Positions 7,473 through 15,041 of a DNA stretch of 63,887 bases are shown here, piece after piece. Below the pieces are notes generated by a model that was not told the DNA's origin, made no database searches, and was given only the letters and a program-made list of their open reading frames with translations. Origin of the DNA: Flavobacterium sp. GTDB lineage: Bacteria; Bacteroidota; Bacteroidia; Flavobacteriales; Flavobacteriaceae. The DNA is taken from NCBI RefSeq assembly GCF_027531905.1, contig NZ_JAPZSU010000040.1, positions 1-63,887 on the forward strand. The letters are read 5' to 3'. A program made the translations under genes and the position numbers. The number at the start of each line of letters is the position of its first letter. Position 1 is the first letter of the stretch.

Positions 7473-9356
7473 ATGAACAAATTTGAACAATTAGGATTGA
7501 ATGAATCGTTACTGAAGGCGATTTTAGATCTAGGATTTGAAAATCCGTCAGAGGTACAGGAAAAGGCGATTCCCCTATTATTGGAAAAAGACACAGATAT
7601 GGTTGCGTTGGCTCAAACAGGGACAGGGAAAACGGCAGCTTTCGGTTTTCCGCTAATCCAAAAAATTGATGCCGACAACAGAAATACACAAGCATTAGTT
7701 TTATCGCCAACACGCGAACTTTGCCTACAGATTACCAACGAGTTAAAAAACTACGCAAAATACGAAAAAGGTATCAACGTAGTAGCTATTTATGGTGGAG
7801 CAAGTATTACAGAGCAAGCTAGAGAAATTAAAAGAGGAGCACAAATTATTGTAGCTACTCCAGGAAGAATGCAAGACATGATCAATAGAGGTTTGGTAAA
7901 CATCAAAAATATTGATTACTGTGTACTTGATGAAGCAGATGAAATGCTGAACATGGGATTCTACGAAGACATTTGCTCTATTTTGTCAGATACTCCAGAC
8001 GAAAAAAGCACATGGTTATTCTCTGCAACCATGCCAGCCGAGGTAGCAAGAATTGCAAAACAATTCATGAGCAGCCCAGTTGAAATTACAGTGGGAACTA
8101 AGAACTCAGGTTCTGCAACTGTATCACACGAATTTTATTTGGTAAACGCAAGAGATCGTTACGAAGCATTGAAACGTTTGGCAGATGCTAATCCAGACAT
8201 TTTCTCAGTAGTATTTTGTCGTACCAAAAGAGATACGCAACAAGTAGCTGAAAAATTAATCGAAGACGGATACAGCGCTGCTGCCTTACACGGAGATTTA
8301 TCGCAAGCACAACGTGATGGGGTAATGAAATCGTTTAGAGGAAGACAAATCCAAATGCTAGTAGCTACCGACGTAGCCGCACGTGGAATTGACGTAGACA
8401 ACGTAACTCACGTTGTAAACTACCAACTTCCTGACGAAATTGAAACTTACAACCACCGTTCAGGACGTACAGGTCGTGCTGGAAAATTAGGTACATCGAT
8501 TGTAATCGTTACCAAAAGTGAATTGCGTAAAATTTCTTCTATCGAAAGAATCATCAAACAAAAGTTTGAAGAAAAAACAATCCCATCTGGAATTGAAATC
8601 TGCGAAATTCAATTATTACACTTAGCTAATAAAATCAAAGAAACAGAAGTAGATCACGAAATTGACAACTACCTTCCAGCAATCAATGATGTATTAGAAG
8701 GTTTAAGCAAAGAAGAATTAATCAAGAAAATGGTATCGGTAGAATTTAACCGTTTTATCAACTACTATAAGAAAAACAGAGATTTATCTAACCAATCATC
8801 TGGTTCAGACCGACGTGAACGCGACGATAGAGACGGTGCATCTAGAGGAAACAATAGCGGTGCTACTCGTTACTTCGTAAACATCGGTTCTAGAGATAAC
8901 TTTGACTGGATGACTTTGAAAGATTTCTTAAAAGAGACTTTAGACTTAGGTCGTGATGACGTATTCAAAGTAGATGTAAAAGAAGGATTCTCTTTCTTTA
9001 ATACAGATGCTGAACATACTGATAAAGTTATGGACATCTTAAACAATGTACAATTAGAAGGACGTCGAATCAATGTAGAGATTTCTAAAAATGATGGTGG
9101 CGGAAGACGCGACCACAACGGAAGAAACACTGGAGGTTTTGGCGGTAGAAGTGCTGCTCCAAGAAGAGAAGGAAACTTTGCTCCAAGAAGAGAAGGCGGA
9201 TTCCGTAGCGACAGAAACTCAGCTCCAAGAGAGGGAGGATTCAGAAGCGAAAGAGGAAGCGCTCCAAGAAGAGAAGGCGGCTCAACAGAAAGAGCCCCAA
9301 GACGTTCTGAAAGTTTTGGCGATAGCCCAAGACCAAGAAGACCAAGAAGAGACTAA
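7473..9356 (+). CDS. deaD: DEAD-box RNA helicase, DeaD/CsdA type
   Basis: A 627-residue ATP-dependent RNA helicase for ribosome assembly and mRNA remodelling, especially in the cold. Two RecA-like domains are complete: Q motif near the N-terminus, AQTGTGKTAAF (Walker A), PTRELCLQ, TPGRMQD, DEAD box, FSATMP, DVAARGIDV and HRSGRTGRAG. Residues about 465-540 (RYFVNIGSRDNFDW to RRINVEI) form a DbpA-type RNA-binding domain. The tail, about 545-627, is a disordered Arg/Gly/Ser region with repeated APRREGGFRS units, which likely binds RNA non-specifically. The tail is longer and more repetitive than the two enzymatic domains require and is typical of flavobacterial members. Confidence 0.95.
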   Translation: MNKFEQLGLNESLLKAILDLGFENPSEVQEKAIPLLLEKDTDMVALAQTGTGKTAAFGFPLIQKIDADNRNTQALVLSPTRELCLQITNELKNYAKYEKGINVVAIYGGASITEQAREIKRGAQIIVATPGRMQDMINRGLVNIKNIDYCVLDEADEMLNMGFYEDICSILSDTPDEKSTWLFSATMPAEVARIAKQFMSSPVEITVGTKNSGSATVSHEFYLVNARDRYEALKRLADANPDIFSVVFCRTKRDTQQVAEKLIEDGYSAAALHGDLSQAQRDGVMKSFRGRQIQMLVATDVAARGIDVDNVTHVVNYQLPDEIETYNHRSGRTGRAGKLGTSIVIVTKSELRKISSIERIIKQKFEEKTIPSGIEICEIQLLHLANKIKETEVDHEIDNYLPAINDVLEGLSKEELIKKMVSVEFNRFINYYKKNRDLSNQSSGSDRRERDDRDGASRGNNSGATRYFVNIGSRDNFDWMTLKDFLKETLDLGRDDVFKVDVKEGFSFFNTDAEHTDKVMDILNNVQLEGRRINVEISKNDGGGRRDHNGRNTGGFGGRSAAPRREGNFAPRREGGFRSDRNSAPREGGFRSERGSAPRREGGSTERAPRRSESFGDSPRPRRPRRD

Positions 9357-9445
9357 CATTCCTTTGTTAATTTTCTTATAATAATACAGAGAAACTACAA
9401 AATATTTAATTGCGATTTACTACTTTTAAAGCTTTAAATTCGTAT

Positions 9446-10213
9446 ATGAGATATTTTGTAGTTTTCTTTTTTATGCTACTTTCAGTTAGCAGTTTCGCAC
9501 AAGAAACCAACCCTACTTTAAAAGTTTCTGGAACCATCGTTAACGATAGTAATGACCAACCATTATCTTACGCTAACATCATCAACGTCAACAAAGTAAA
9601 AGGAACTACAACCGATACTAAAGGTAACTTTGAAATTGAGGTATCACAAAGCGATACCTTACACGTCTCATTATTAGGTTTTCAATCTATTAAAGTACGA
9701 GTTACAAACGACTGGTTAAAAAACAAAACAACAGTAATTAAACTTACAGAAAAAGCGATAGCGCTAGAAGAAGTCATTATTCGCCCATTTCATTTAACGG
9801 GTTACTTGGAAGTTGACTCTAAATTAATTCCTATAAAAGAAAACTTCAGATACAGTATTTCAGGATTAACCGCTGGTTACGAAGGCGGACAATACTCTCC
9901 TGATGCTTTTGGAAAAGTACTTGGCTCGATTTTTAATCCAGCAGATATGTTGTACAACTTTTTTGGTAAAAAACCGAAAGAATTACGACGCTTAAAGGAT
10001 TTAAAGAAAGACGATACGGTACGCAAAGCATTAGAATCAAAGTACGATAGAGAGATGATTGCTACCTTACTAGGAATAGACAAAAATGAAATCCCAGACA
10101 TCCTAAAACGATGCAATTATTCAGACGCATTTATCCAAACAGCCAATGATTTGCAAATTATGGACGCGATAAGTGGTTGCTATGAAGAATATAAAATCTT
10201 GAAGAAAAAATAA
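9446..10213 (+). CDS. secreted carboxypeptidase-regulatory-like domain protein
   Basis: A 255-residue exported protein. MRYFVVFFFMLLSVSSFAQ is a signal peptide, and the ATG at 9446 is chosen because it opens directly onto it; an in-frame TTG at 9410 would add 12 residues. Residues about 25-115 form a CarboxypepD_reg-like beta-sandwich (VSGTIVNDSNDQPLSYANI, GTTTDTKGNFEIEV, LHVSLLGFQSIKV), as found at the N-terminus of many TonB receptors. No barrel follows. The C-terminal half is charged and helical (KKPKELRRLKDLKKDD). It may be a periplasmic adaptor; its function is unknown. Its stop codon directly abuts that of the convergent response-regulator gene. Confidence 0.8.
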   Translation: MRYFVVFFFMLLSVSSFAQETNPTLKVSGTIVNDSNDQPLSYANIINVNKVKGTTTDTKGNFEIEVSQSDTLHVSLLGFQSIKVRVTNDWLKNKTTVIKLTEKAIALEEVIIRPFHLTGYLEVDSKLIPIKENFRYSISGLTAGYEGGQYSPDAFGKVLGSIFNPADMLYNFFGKKPKELRRLKDLKKDDTVRKALESKYDREMIATLLGIDKNEIPDILKRCNYSDAFIQTANDLQIMDAISGCYEEYKILKKK

Positions 10214-10606
10214 CTACTCTTCTTTATTTTTTCGGAGCTTTTTGATGCGTTTAGTTGCTTTTTTAACAGCTTCTTTTACAGCAATTTCACTAAACGGTTT
10301 GATTACAAAATCAGCAGGGTTATATTCCGAAGCTTTAAAGAAATATCCAGGAAAAGCGGTGGCAAAAATAATTTGAAAATCAACAGTTTCAAATTTATCC
10401 AAAACGTCAAAAATTTGTTTTTCACGCATATTAATATCCATAAAAACAATATCGGGTTTCTTAGCAACAATCTCTGAATAGGCGGTTTCCAAAGTTTTCG
10501 CAAAACCAACAACCTCAAGTTTTGAGCAATGCGTAGAGATAATTTTCTTTAAAATCTCAATGTTGATCATTTCGTCATCAACAAGTACAACAGAATATAC
10601 GCTCAT
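10214..10606 (-). CDS. stand-alone response regulator (receiver domain only)
   Basis: A 130-residue CheY-like receiver. VVLVDDE gives the acidic Mg-binding pair, VFMDINM the phosphoacceptor Asp near residue 56, FATAF the conserved Thr/Ala switch, and FVIKPF the invariant Lys. After the receiver only a short Lys-rich tail (KKATKRIKKLRKNKEE) remains, so there is no DNA-binding output domain. The pattern resembles receivers normally fused to LytTR domains; this one either acts by protein contact or has lost its output. No histidine kinase lies nearby. The stop is TAG at 10214-10216, next to the TAA of the opposing gene. Confidence 0.85.
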   Translation of the reverse strand: MSVYSVVLVDDEMINIEILKKIISTHCSKLEVVGFAKTLETAYSEIVAKKPDIVFMDINMREKQIFDVLDKFETVDFQIIFATAFPGYFFKASEYNPADFVIKPFSEIAVKEAVKKATKRIKKLRKNKEE

Positions 10607-10773
10607 AAAATGGTTAAGAATAAATGGTGGTATTTTTTTTATAAATTTTCTCTAAATGTAATTAAAAACAACAACCAAAAAGCGTGACATCATTACATTT
10701 ATCAAGAATTTATTGTTAATAAATCATAATAAAGTCATAAAACCAGAAAAATGCTATTTACAAGAAATATAAT

Positions 10774-10803
10774 TTTGTACTCTAAAATCTTGTGCTACTT
10801 TTG
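10774..10803 (+). promoter_or_regulatory. promoter of the CNGRC small protein
   Basis: TTTG (10774-10777), an 18-nt spacer, then TACTTTTG (10796-10803), both perfect. The predicted start near 10808 lies downstream of the first in-frame ATG (10751), so translation should begin at GTG 10829. Confidence 0.7.
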
Positions 10804-10828
10804 CTTCTCGAAAAACAATACAATTGTT

Positions 10829-11209
10829 GTGAAAAAAATTGGCGTATATCTTCTAACCATTACCTTACTATTTCCTATTTTGGGAAATGTAGTGGTATAT
10901 ACTCAATTTAAAGCCAACCAAGACCAAATCATCAAAACCATTTGTATTCAACGAAAATTAGTTACCAATACTTGTAATGGACGTTGTGAATTACAAAAAA
11001 GCCTAAAACAATTTGATGAGAATGAGAAAAAAATGGAAAACATTCAGAAAGAAAAGGCAGATTTTGTTTACCTCATTCATTCAACACCTACATCATTTAC
11101 AAGTAACACTCCGATAACTTCAACAACCAAATTGAACGTTTTTCATACGTCTGGAAAAACCATTTCCAAAACAAATTCAACTTTCAGACCTCCCTCCTTT
11201 TTACTATAA
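10829..11209 (+). CDS. small membrane protein with CNGRC motif, copper-locus associated
   Basis: A 126-residue protein with one N-terminal membrane segment (KKIGVYLLTITLLFPILGNVVVY) and a periplasmic domain with three cysteines: CIQRKLVTNTCNGRCELQKSL. I recognise this from small Bacteroidota proteins with a C-N-G-[KR]-C-x-L signature that often lie beside metal-uptake genes; no function is known to me. The rest is Lys/Glu-rich and then Ser/Thr-rich. GTG at 10829 is chosen because the promoter at 10774-10803 lies after the upstream ATG and the following sequence is a good signal anchor. It precedes the MbnP-like gene by 206 nt. Cu(I) or another metal is a plausible ligand of the cysteines (inference). 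Confidence 0.65.
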   Translation: MKKIGVYLLTITLLFPILGNVVVYTQFKANQDQIIKTICIQRKLVTNTCNGRCELQKSLKQFDENEKKMENIQKEKADFVYLIHSTPTSFTSNTPITSTTKLNVFHTSGKTISKTNSTFRPPSFLL

Positions 11210-11224
11210 TCTTATTCAACATTC

Positions 11225-11363
11225 ATTTCAATCTCAATTGAAATAGATCGCCTTGTATGAAAATACAATGTCTCGCAATGATTGCCTCTGAAATATTTCA
11301 TGCGTTTTAATTCGAAAATGCGCTATAATCCTTTCAAAAAAGAACATATATCAAGTTCTTTTT
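11225..11363. repeat. cluster of small hairpins upstream of the MbnP-like gene
   Basis: Four clear palindromes lie in 140 nt: an 8-bp stem with loop CTCA (11225-11232 with 11237-11244); a 6-bp stem closed by GAAA (11253-11258 with 11263-11268); a perfect 12-nt palindrome (11289-11300); and a 9-bp stem (11337-11345 with 11355-11363) ending in T residues, which resembles a terminator. They could form an attenuating leader or hold operator sites. No clear -7 element was found here. Confidence 0.5.
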
Positions 11364-11415
11364 CAATACAATCATGCAAAAACAAATGAATATCATAATA
11401 GTAAAAAACCAACTC

Positions 11416-12216
11416 ATGAAAAAATATATTTTAAAAGCAGCTTTAACTTTAGCAGCAGTAGTAACTATAAGCGCATGTTCTAACGATAACGACGATACAA
11501 TCACTGGAACAGGATCTTTAGCCCTTGAATTTGACAACGCTTTCAAAGCCAACGATCTTATTTTAACCACACAAACTAACACTACAGCTAGCAATGAAGT
11601 ATTAAAAATCAGTACAGTAAAATACATCGTAAGCAACATCGTATTGACCAAAGAAGACGGAACAACGTTCACTTACCCAAAAAGTGAAAGCTATTTCATT
11701 ATAGACGAAGCGACTCCAGCAAGCTTAGTAGCTCAATTAAAAAACATTCCAGCGGCTAACTACACCAAAGTAAAATTCGGAATTGGAGTAGACAAAGCAC
11801 AATGGGAACTTGGTGCCACAGGACAAGGCGATTTCTTAGCCAAAGCGCAAGCAGCAAAAATGATGTGGAGCTGGACTGCAGGATACAAATTCTTAGCTTT
11901 CGAAGGTACCTTTACTTCAAGCACAGTAACAACTCCAACTTCGTTTATGATCCACACAGGACAAACAGGAACCGATTACAACTACACTGAAATCACTTTG
12001 GATTTAGCTACCAAAGCATTAGTGAGAACCAACATTACCCCACAAGTACATATCATCACAGATATCTCTAAAGTGGTAGACGGAACCAACACCATCAAAT
12101 TGACAGACAACAATATGGGTGGTATGGGCGCTATGATTATGAGTGGTTCAAAATTAGCTTTAATCACCGCTAATGTTAACCAAATGTTCAAAGTAGATCA
12201 CGTTCATAACGACTAA
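11416..12216 (+). CDS. MbnP-like copper-binding lipoprotein
   Basis: A 266-residue outer-surface or periplasmic lipoprotein. The ATG at 11416 starts a lipoprotein signal (MKKYILKAALTLAAVVTISAC, lipid anchor at Cys21). The domain resembles MbnP: LALEFDN near the start, TVKYIVSNIVL, FGIGVDKAQW and MMWSWTAGYKF (W151-S-W153). In studied MbnP proteins a Trp is oxidised to kynurenine by the di-heme partner MbnH and helps bind copper; the WxW here is a candidate. A Met-rich stretch (NNMGGMGAMIMSG) and a His-containing tail (VDHVHND) would also suit copper. The di-heme gene follows, separated by 274 nt that contain a strong terminator-like hairpin. Confidence 0.8.
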   Translation: MKKYILKAALTLAAVVTISACSNDNDDTITGTGSLALEFDNAFKANDLILTTQTNTTASNEVLKISTVKYIVSNIVLTKEDGTTFTYPKSESYFIIDEATPASLVAQLKNIPAANYTKVKFGIGVDKAQWELGATGQGDFLAKAQAAKMMWSWTAGYKFLAFEGTFTSSTVTTPTSFMIHTGQTGTDYNYTEITLDLATKALVRTNITPQVHIITDISKVVDGTNTIKLTDNNMGGMGAMIMSGSKLALITANVNQMFKVDHVHND

Positions 12217-12296
12217 TCCACTTCACAAAAAGCGATTGAAAGTCTTCATCTATTAAGAATAAAGAGCGAATCATCAGGCATTTTTGTCAACAAGAT

Positions 12297-12366
12297 TCCC
12301 GCCATCATTCCAAAACTTGTGAGCTGAACGCCAGCTCACAAGGTTTTTCCCTTCTGTCGGGGCTAG
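12297..12366 (+). repeat. dispersed foldback element, copy 2 of 4, doubling as a terminator
   Basis: Left end TCCCGCCATC and right end TTCCC..TCGGGGCTAG match the other copies. The central hairpin is a perfect 11-bp stem (12316-12326 with 12332-12342) with a 5-nt loop, followed by GTTTTT (12343-12348), so it should terminate or attenuate transcripts from the MbnP-like gene before the peroxidase gene. Nothing else is seen in the 274-nt gap. Confidence 0.75.
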
Positions 12367-12490
12367 AAGACCAACATTTAGGATATTTTGGAAACATTCA
12401 AAAGGAAACTGCTTTCAATCGTTTTTTCACCAAAATCGCTAACCCAAGTTATCGCGATTCCTTTTTTAACAACAAAATGTACACATACAA

Positions 12491-13531
12491 ATGAAAGCAA
12501 AATACCTATTGTTGTTCATTTTTCCTATTCTTTTGAGTTGTTCCAACGACAACGACGAAGATTATCAAAATGTACCTATCGACTTCAAAGTCCCATCCAA
12601 CTTTCCTCCAGTAGCCTATAATTTTGCCAATAATCCATTGACAGAAAAAGGATTCGAATTAGGAAAAAAATTATTCTATGACGGACGATTGGCTTCAGAC
12701 GGAATCGTTTCTTGTGGTTTTTGTCACGAACAAGAAACAGCATTCACCCACCACGGACACACCGTAAGTCACGGAGTAGACGGTGCTGTAGGCACACGAA
12801 ATACGCCTTCCATTCAAAATTTAGCCTATCAAACTACCTTTATGTTTGATGGCGCTACCAATCATTTGGACTTACAAGCCATCATTCCTTTTACCAGTCC
12901 AATAGAAATGAATGGCGATTTCGACAAAGCGCTTGCAATGATGAAAAATGACCCTGAATACCGAAAGTTATTCAAATCCGCTTTCACTGACGGATTAATT
13001 AATGCTGAAAATATGCTAAAAGCCTTGGGACAATTTATGGTAATGGTTACCTCAAGCAATTCAAAATTTGATAAATTCAGAAGAAATGAAGGAGGCATCA
13101 CACTCAGCACGACCGAAAAAGAGGGCTATGCTGTTTTTAATGCCAAATGCGCCTCTTGTCACGCTACAGATTTAATGACCGACCATTCTTTCAGAAACAA
13201 TGGCTTACCCGTAAATCCAGCAGTAAACGATGTGGGACGTTACCGGGTGACTGAACTAGCCGCCGATTTATACAAATTCAAAGTACCAAGTTTAAGAAAC
13301 ATCGAAAAAACGGCACCTTATATGCACGACGGACGCTTTGGAACACTAGAAGCTGTTTTAGATCATTATGCCAATGGAGTCGAAAACGCAACAACTTTGG
13401 ATCCTATTTTAAAACAAAATGGAAAAATAGGTATCGTACTTTCTGTTCAAGAAAAAGAACAACTTATTGCCTTTTTGAAAACATTAACCGATTACGAATA
13501 CCTCACAGATAAACGATTCTCGGAATTTTAA
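12491..13531 (+). CDS. di-heme cytochrome c peroxidase/MauG family lipoprotein (MbnH-like)
   Basis: A 346-residue lipoprotein (lipobox LLSC, Cys17) of the bacterial di-heme peroxidase family. Two CxxCH heme sites are visible: CGFCH (75-79) and CASCH (220-224). Family landmarks follow: GVDGAVGTRNTPSIQN, LQAIIPFTSPIEM, FKVPSLRNIEKTAPYMHDGRF. Members include peroxidases, MauG, and MbnH, which oxidises a Trp of MbnP. Its place just after the MbnP-like gene argues for the MbnH role rather than peroxide detoxification. The mature protein is expected in the periplasm, anchored to a membrane. The barrel gene begins 45 nt downstream and is probably co-transcribed. Confidence 0.88.
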   Translation: MKAKYLLLFIFPILLSCSNDNDEDYQNVPIDFKVPSNFPPVAYNFANNPLTEKGFELGKKLFYDGRLASDGIVSCGFCHEQETAFTHHGHTVSHGVDGAVGTRNTPSIQNLAYQTTFMFDGATNHLDLQAIIPFTSPIEMNGDFDKALAMMKNDPEYRKLFKSAFTDGLINAENMLKALGQFMVMVTSSNSKFDKFRRNEGGITLSTTEKEGYAVFNAKCASCHATDLMTDHSFRNNGLPVNPAVNDVGRYRVTELAADLYKFKVPSLRNIEKTAPYMHDGRFGTLEAVLDHYANGVENATTLDPILKQNGKIGIVLSVQEKEQLIAFLKTLTDYEYLTDKRFSEF

Positions 13532-13576
13532 AAGTTAGTAAAAATTGTCAACACACATAGAAACACCCCATCAAGA

Positions 13577-14539
13577 ATGAAAAAAATATTCCTATTACTT
13601 CTTATTTTATGCCATCAAATAGGATTTAGTGCAACGACAGAAGACCCAATTTCGGGATTTACCTTTCAAAAGATGCTTATAGAAAGCTATGACGATTTTT
13701 GTGATGCTTGTGGCTGTTCAGCAAGTGGCGGAAGTATGGGCTTCAGTTCTATGCTGAACTCTAATTTTGTTGGAATTCGGTATTTTTATCAAAGTTACTC
13801 TAGCCAAGACGGAATATTTGCTAATTCGCCTTGGGTAGACGAGCACTTTAATACCCTTCAAATTTGGAGTAAAATTCCCGTTACAGAGCAATTACAACTT
13901 TCGTTATTGGTTCCTTACCAATTTCATAACAGGGAAAGAACTACTGGCAACGAATCCATCAAAGGTTTAGGCGACATCACCTTAATGGGATTGTACACTA
14001 TCTATAAAACACACAAAGACAGCACTCTTTTGATTCATAAATTACAGCTTGGAGGTGGGGTAAAAATGCCTACTGGGAAGTTTAACGAAACCAACAATGC
14101 TGGAAATATCAATCAAAGTTTTCAAGTCGGAACTGGGAGTTGGGATTTTTTATTAGCTACAGAATACATCCTTAAAAAAGGAAAATTAGGATTGCATACT
14201 ATGGCCAATTATACCGTAAAAACAGAAAACAAAAAGCAATACCAATTTGGAAATCAGTTCAATTATGGCAGCACGCTTTTTTATTTATTTGATACTTCAG
14301 CTGTTCAATTTGTACCTCAATTAGGAATTGCTGGAGAAGTTTATGCCACCAATAAACAGTATGGGTTGAATTTACCTAATACTGCTGGAGATGTTTTGTT
14401 TAGCAAACTTGGTGTAGAACTAGGAAAAGACAATTTTTCTCTTGGAATTAATGCTATGCTACCTATCAATCAACACTTGGCCAATAGTAAAATGGAAGCC
14501 AATTATCGTTGGAGTATTAATTTGAATTATAGTTTATAA
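13577..14539 (+). CDS. outer-membrane barrel transporter-like protein with CxxCxC motif
   Basis: A 320-residue protein with signal peptide (MKKIFLLLLILCHQIGFSA). After it comes FCDACGCSASGGSMGF, with cysteines at 42, 45 and 47, then about twelve amphipathic beta-strands to a C-terminal aromatic strand (YRWSINLNYSL), consistent with an outer-membrane barrel. I recall flavobacterial transporter-family proteins with the same N-terminal CxCG(C)S-GG motif. The cysteine cluster in an oxidising compartment suggests metal binding. With the MbnP/MbnH pair upstream, copper import across the outer membrane is the most attractive role, but this is inference; a porin-like role for another substrate is possible. 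Confidence 0.7.
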   Translation: MKKIFLLLLILCHQIGFSATTEDPISGFTFQKMLIESYDDFCDACGCSASGGSMGFSSMLNSNFVGIRYFYQSYSSQDGIFANSPWVDEHFNTLQIWSKIPVTEQLQLSLLVPYQFHNRERTTGNESIKGLGDITLMGLYTIYKTHKDSTLLIHKLQLGGGVKMPTGKFNETNNAGNINQSFQVGTGSWDFLLATEYILKKGKLGLHTMANYTVKTENKKQYQFGNQFNYGSTLFYLFDTSAVQFVPQLGIAGEVYATNKQYGLNLPNTAGDVLFSKLGVELGKDNFSLGINAMLPINQHLANSKMEANYRWSINLNYSL

Positions 14540-14662
14540 AAACCATAATTACATTTGCAAAAAATTTCTTTTCCAATCTCATTTTCAAATTAGGTTCTTC
14601 TTAATCTGTACTAACTGCACTAAATTAACCTACCTTTACTTGATTCACTAAAGAAAACAATT

Positions 14663-14773
14663 ATGGCAAAAAGTCTAAATGCTAAAAAAACAGCAAAAAA
14701 AGAACCGCTAAAAACGGCTAAGGAAAAGAAAGAAGAAAAACGAGATAAAAAAAATAGTCCCAAAAGGGACTAA
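14663..14773 (+). CDS. very small lysine-rich protein
   Basis: A 36-residue reading frame, ATG 14663 to TAA 14773, starting MAKSLNAKKTAKKEPLKTAK and with about 40 percent lysine. Similar tiny basic proteins (MAK..N.KK..KKEP.KT.KEK) occur in related flavobacteria as far as I recall, which is the main reason to call it. A TACCTTTA at 14631-14638 could be its -7 element. It may bind nucleic acid or the ribosome through charge, but no function is known. A small hairpin (14774-14787) and a larger one (14795-14825) follow. Confidence 0.55.
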   Translation: MAKSLNAKKTAKKEPLKTAKEKKEEKRDKKNSPKRD

Positions 14774-14794
14774 ACCAGTGTTCTGGTATCAGTT

Positions 14795-14825
14795 TATAGT
14801 GTTCAGCAATTCACTGAACACTATA
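14795..14825. terminator. hairpin after the lysine-rich gene
   Basis: A perfect 12-bp inverted repeat (14795-14806 with 14814-14825) around a 7-nt loop. No T-run follows, so it is either a processing or stability element or a weak terminator. Confidence 0.45.
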
Positions 14826-14840
14826 CAACTGAATAATAAA

Positions 14841-15026
14841 CCCGTTGAGTGAAAATCTTTTTTACCACATAGAAGCATAGAATTTATAGTTTTTAAGAGA
14901 AACAAATAGACGTTTCACTATTCACATAGTTTATCTATGTGAGAAATAGTGCTATTTCTGTTTTTTTCTATGTTGATTTGCCTTAACCTATGATTCTATG
15001 TGGTTTTTTTTTTTTCACTCAACGGG
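14841..15026. repeat. 186-bp foldback (MITE-like) element
   Basis: Perfect 15-bp terminal inverted repeats (14841-14855 and 15012-15026) enclose a second matching pair of 11 bp (14864-14874 and 14994-15004) and a central hairpin (14916-14929 with 14935-14951, loop TTTAT, one 3-nt bulge). TGAATAAT occurs just outside on both sides (14830-14837 and 15027-15034), like a target-site duplication, though the left copy is 3 nt away from the repeat. It carries no coding frame. It fills the space between the lysine-rich gene and the 3' end of pepD and may also end both transcripts. Confidence 0.75.
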
Positions 15027-15041
15027 TGAATAATTATGTTA

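Noticed and set aside
9091..9381. 96-codon plus frame inside the helicase tail (Glu/Thr-rich product)
   Set aside because: It is a shadow of the purine-rich Arg/Gly/Ser repeats of the helicase in another frame and has no start signals.
12388..12621. 77-codon frame over the start of the di-heme peroxidase gene
   Set aside because: It overlaps the clear lipoprotein signal of the peroxidase in another frame and begins just after the foldback element; no recognisable protein.
12491..13531. Simple peroxide-detoxifying cytochrome c peroxidase
   Set aside because: Cannot be excluded from heme motifs, but the adjacent MbnP-like gene makes the MbnH-like role more likely.
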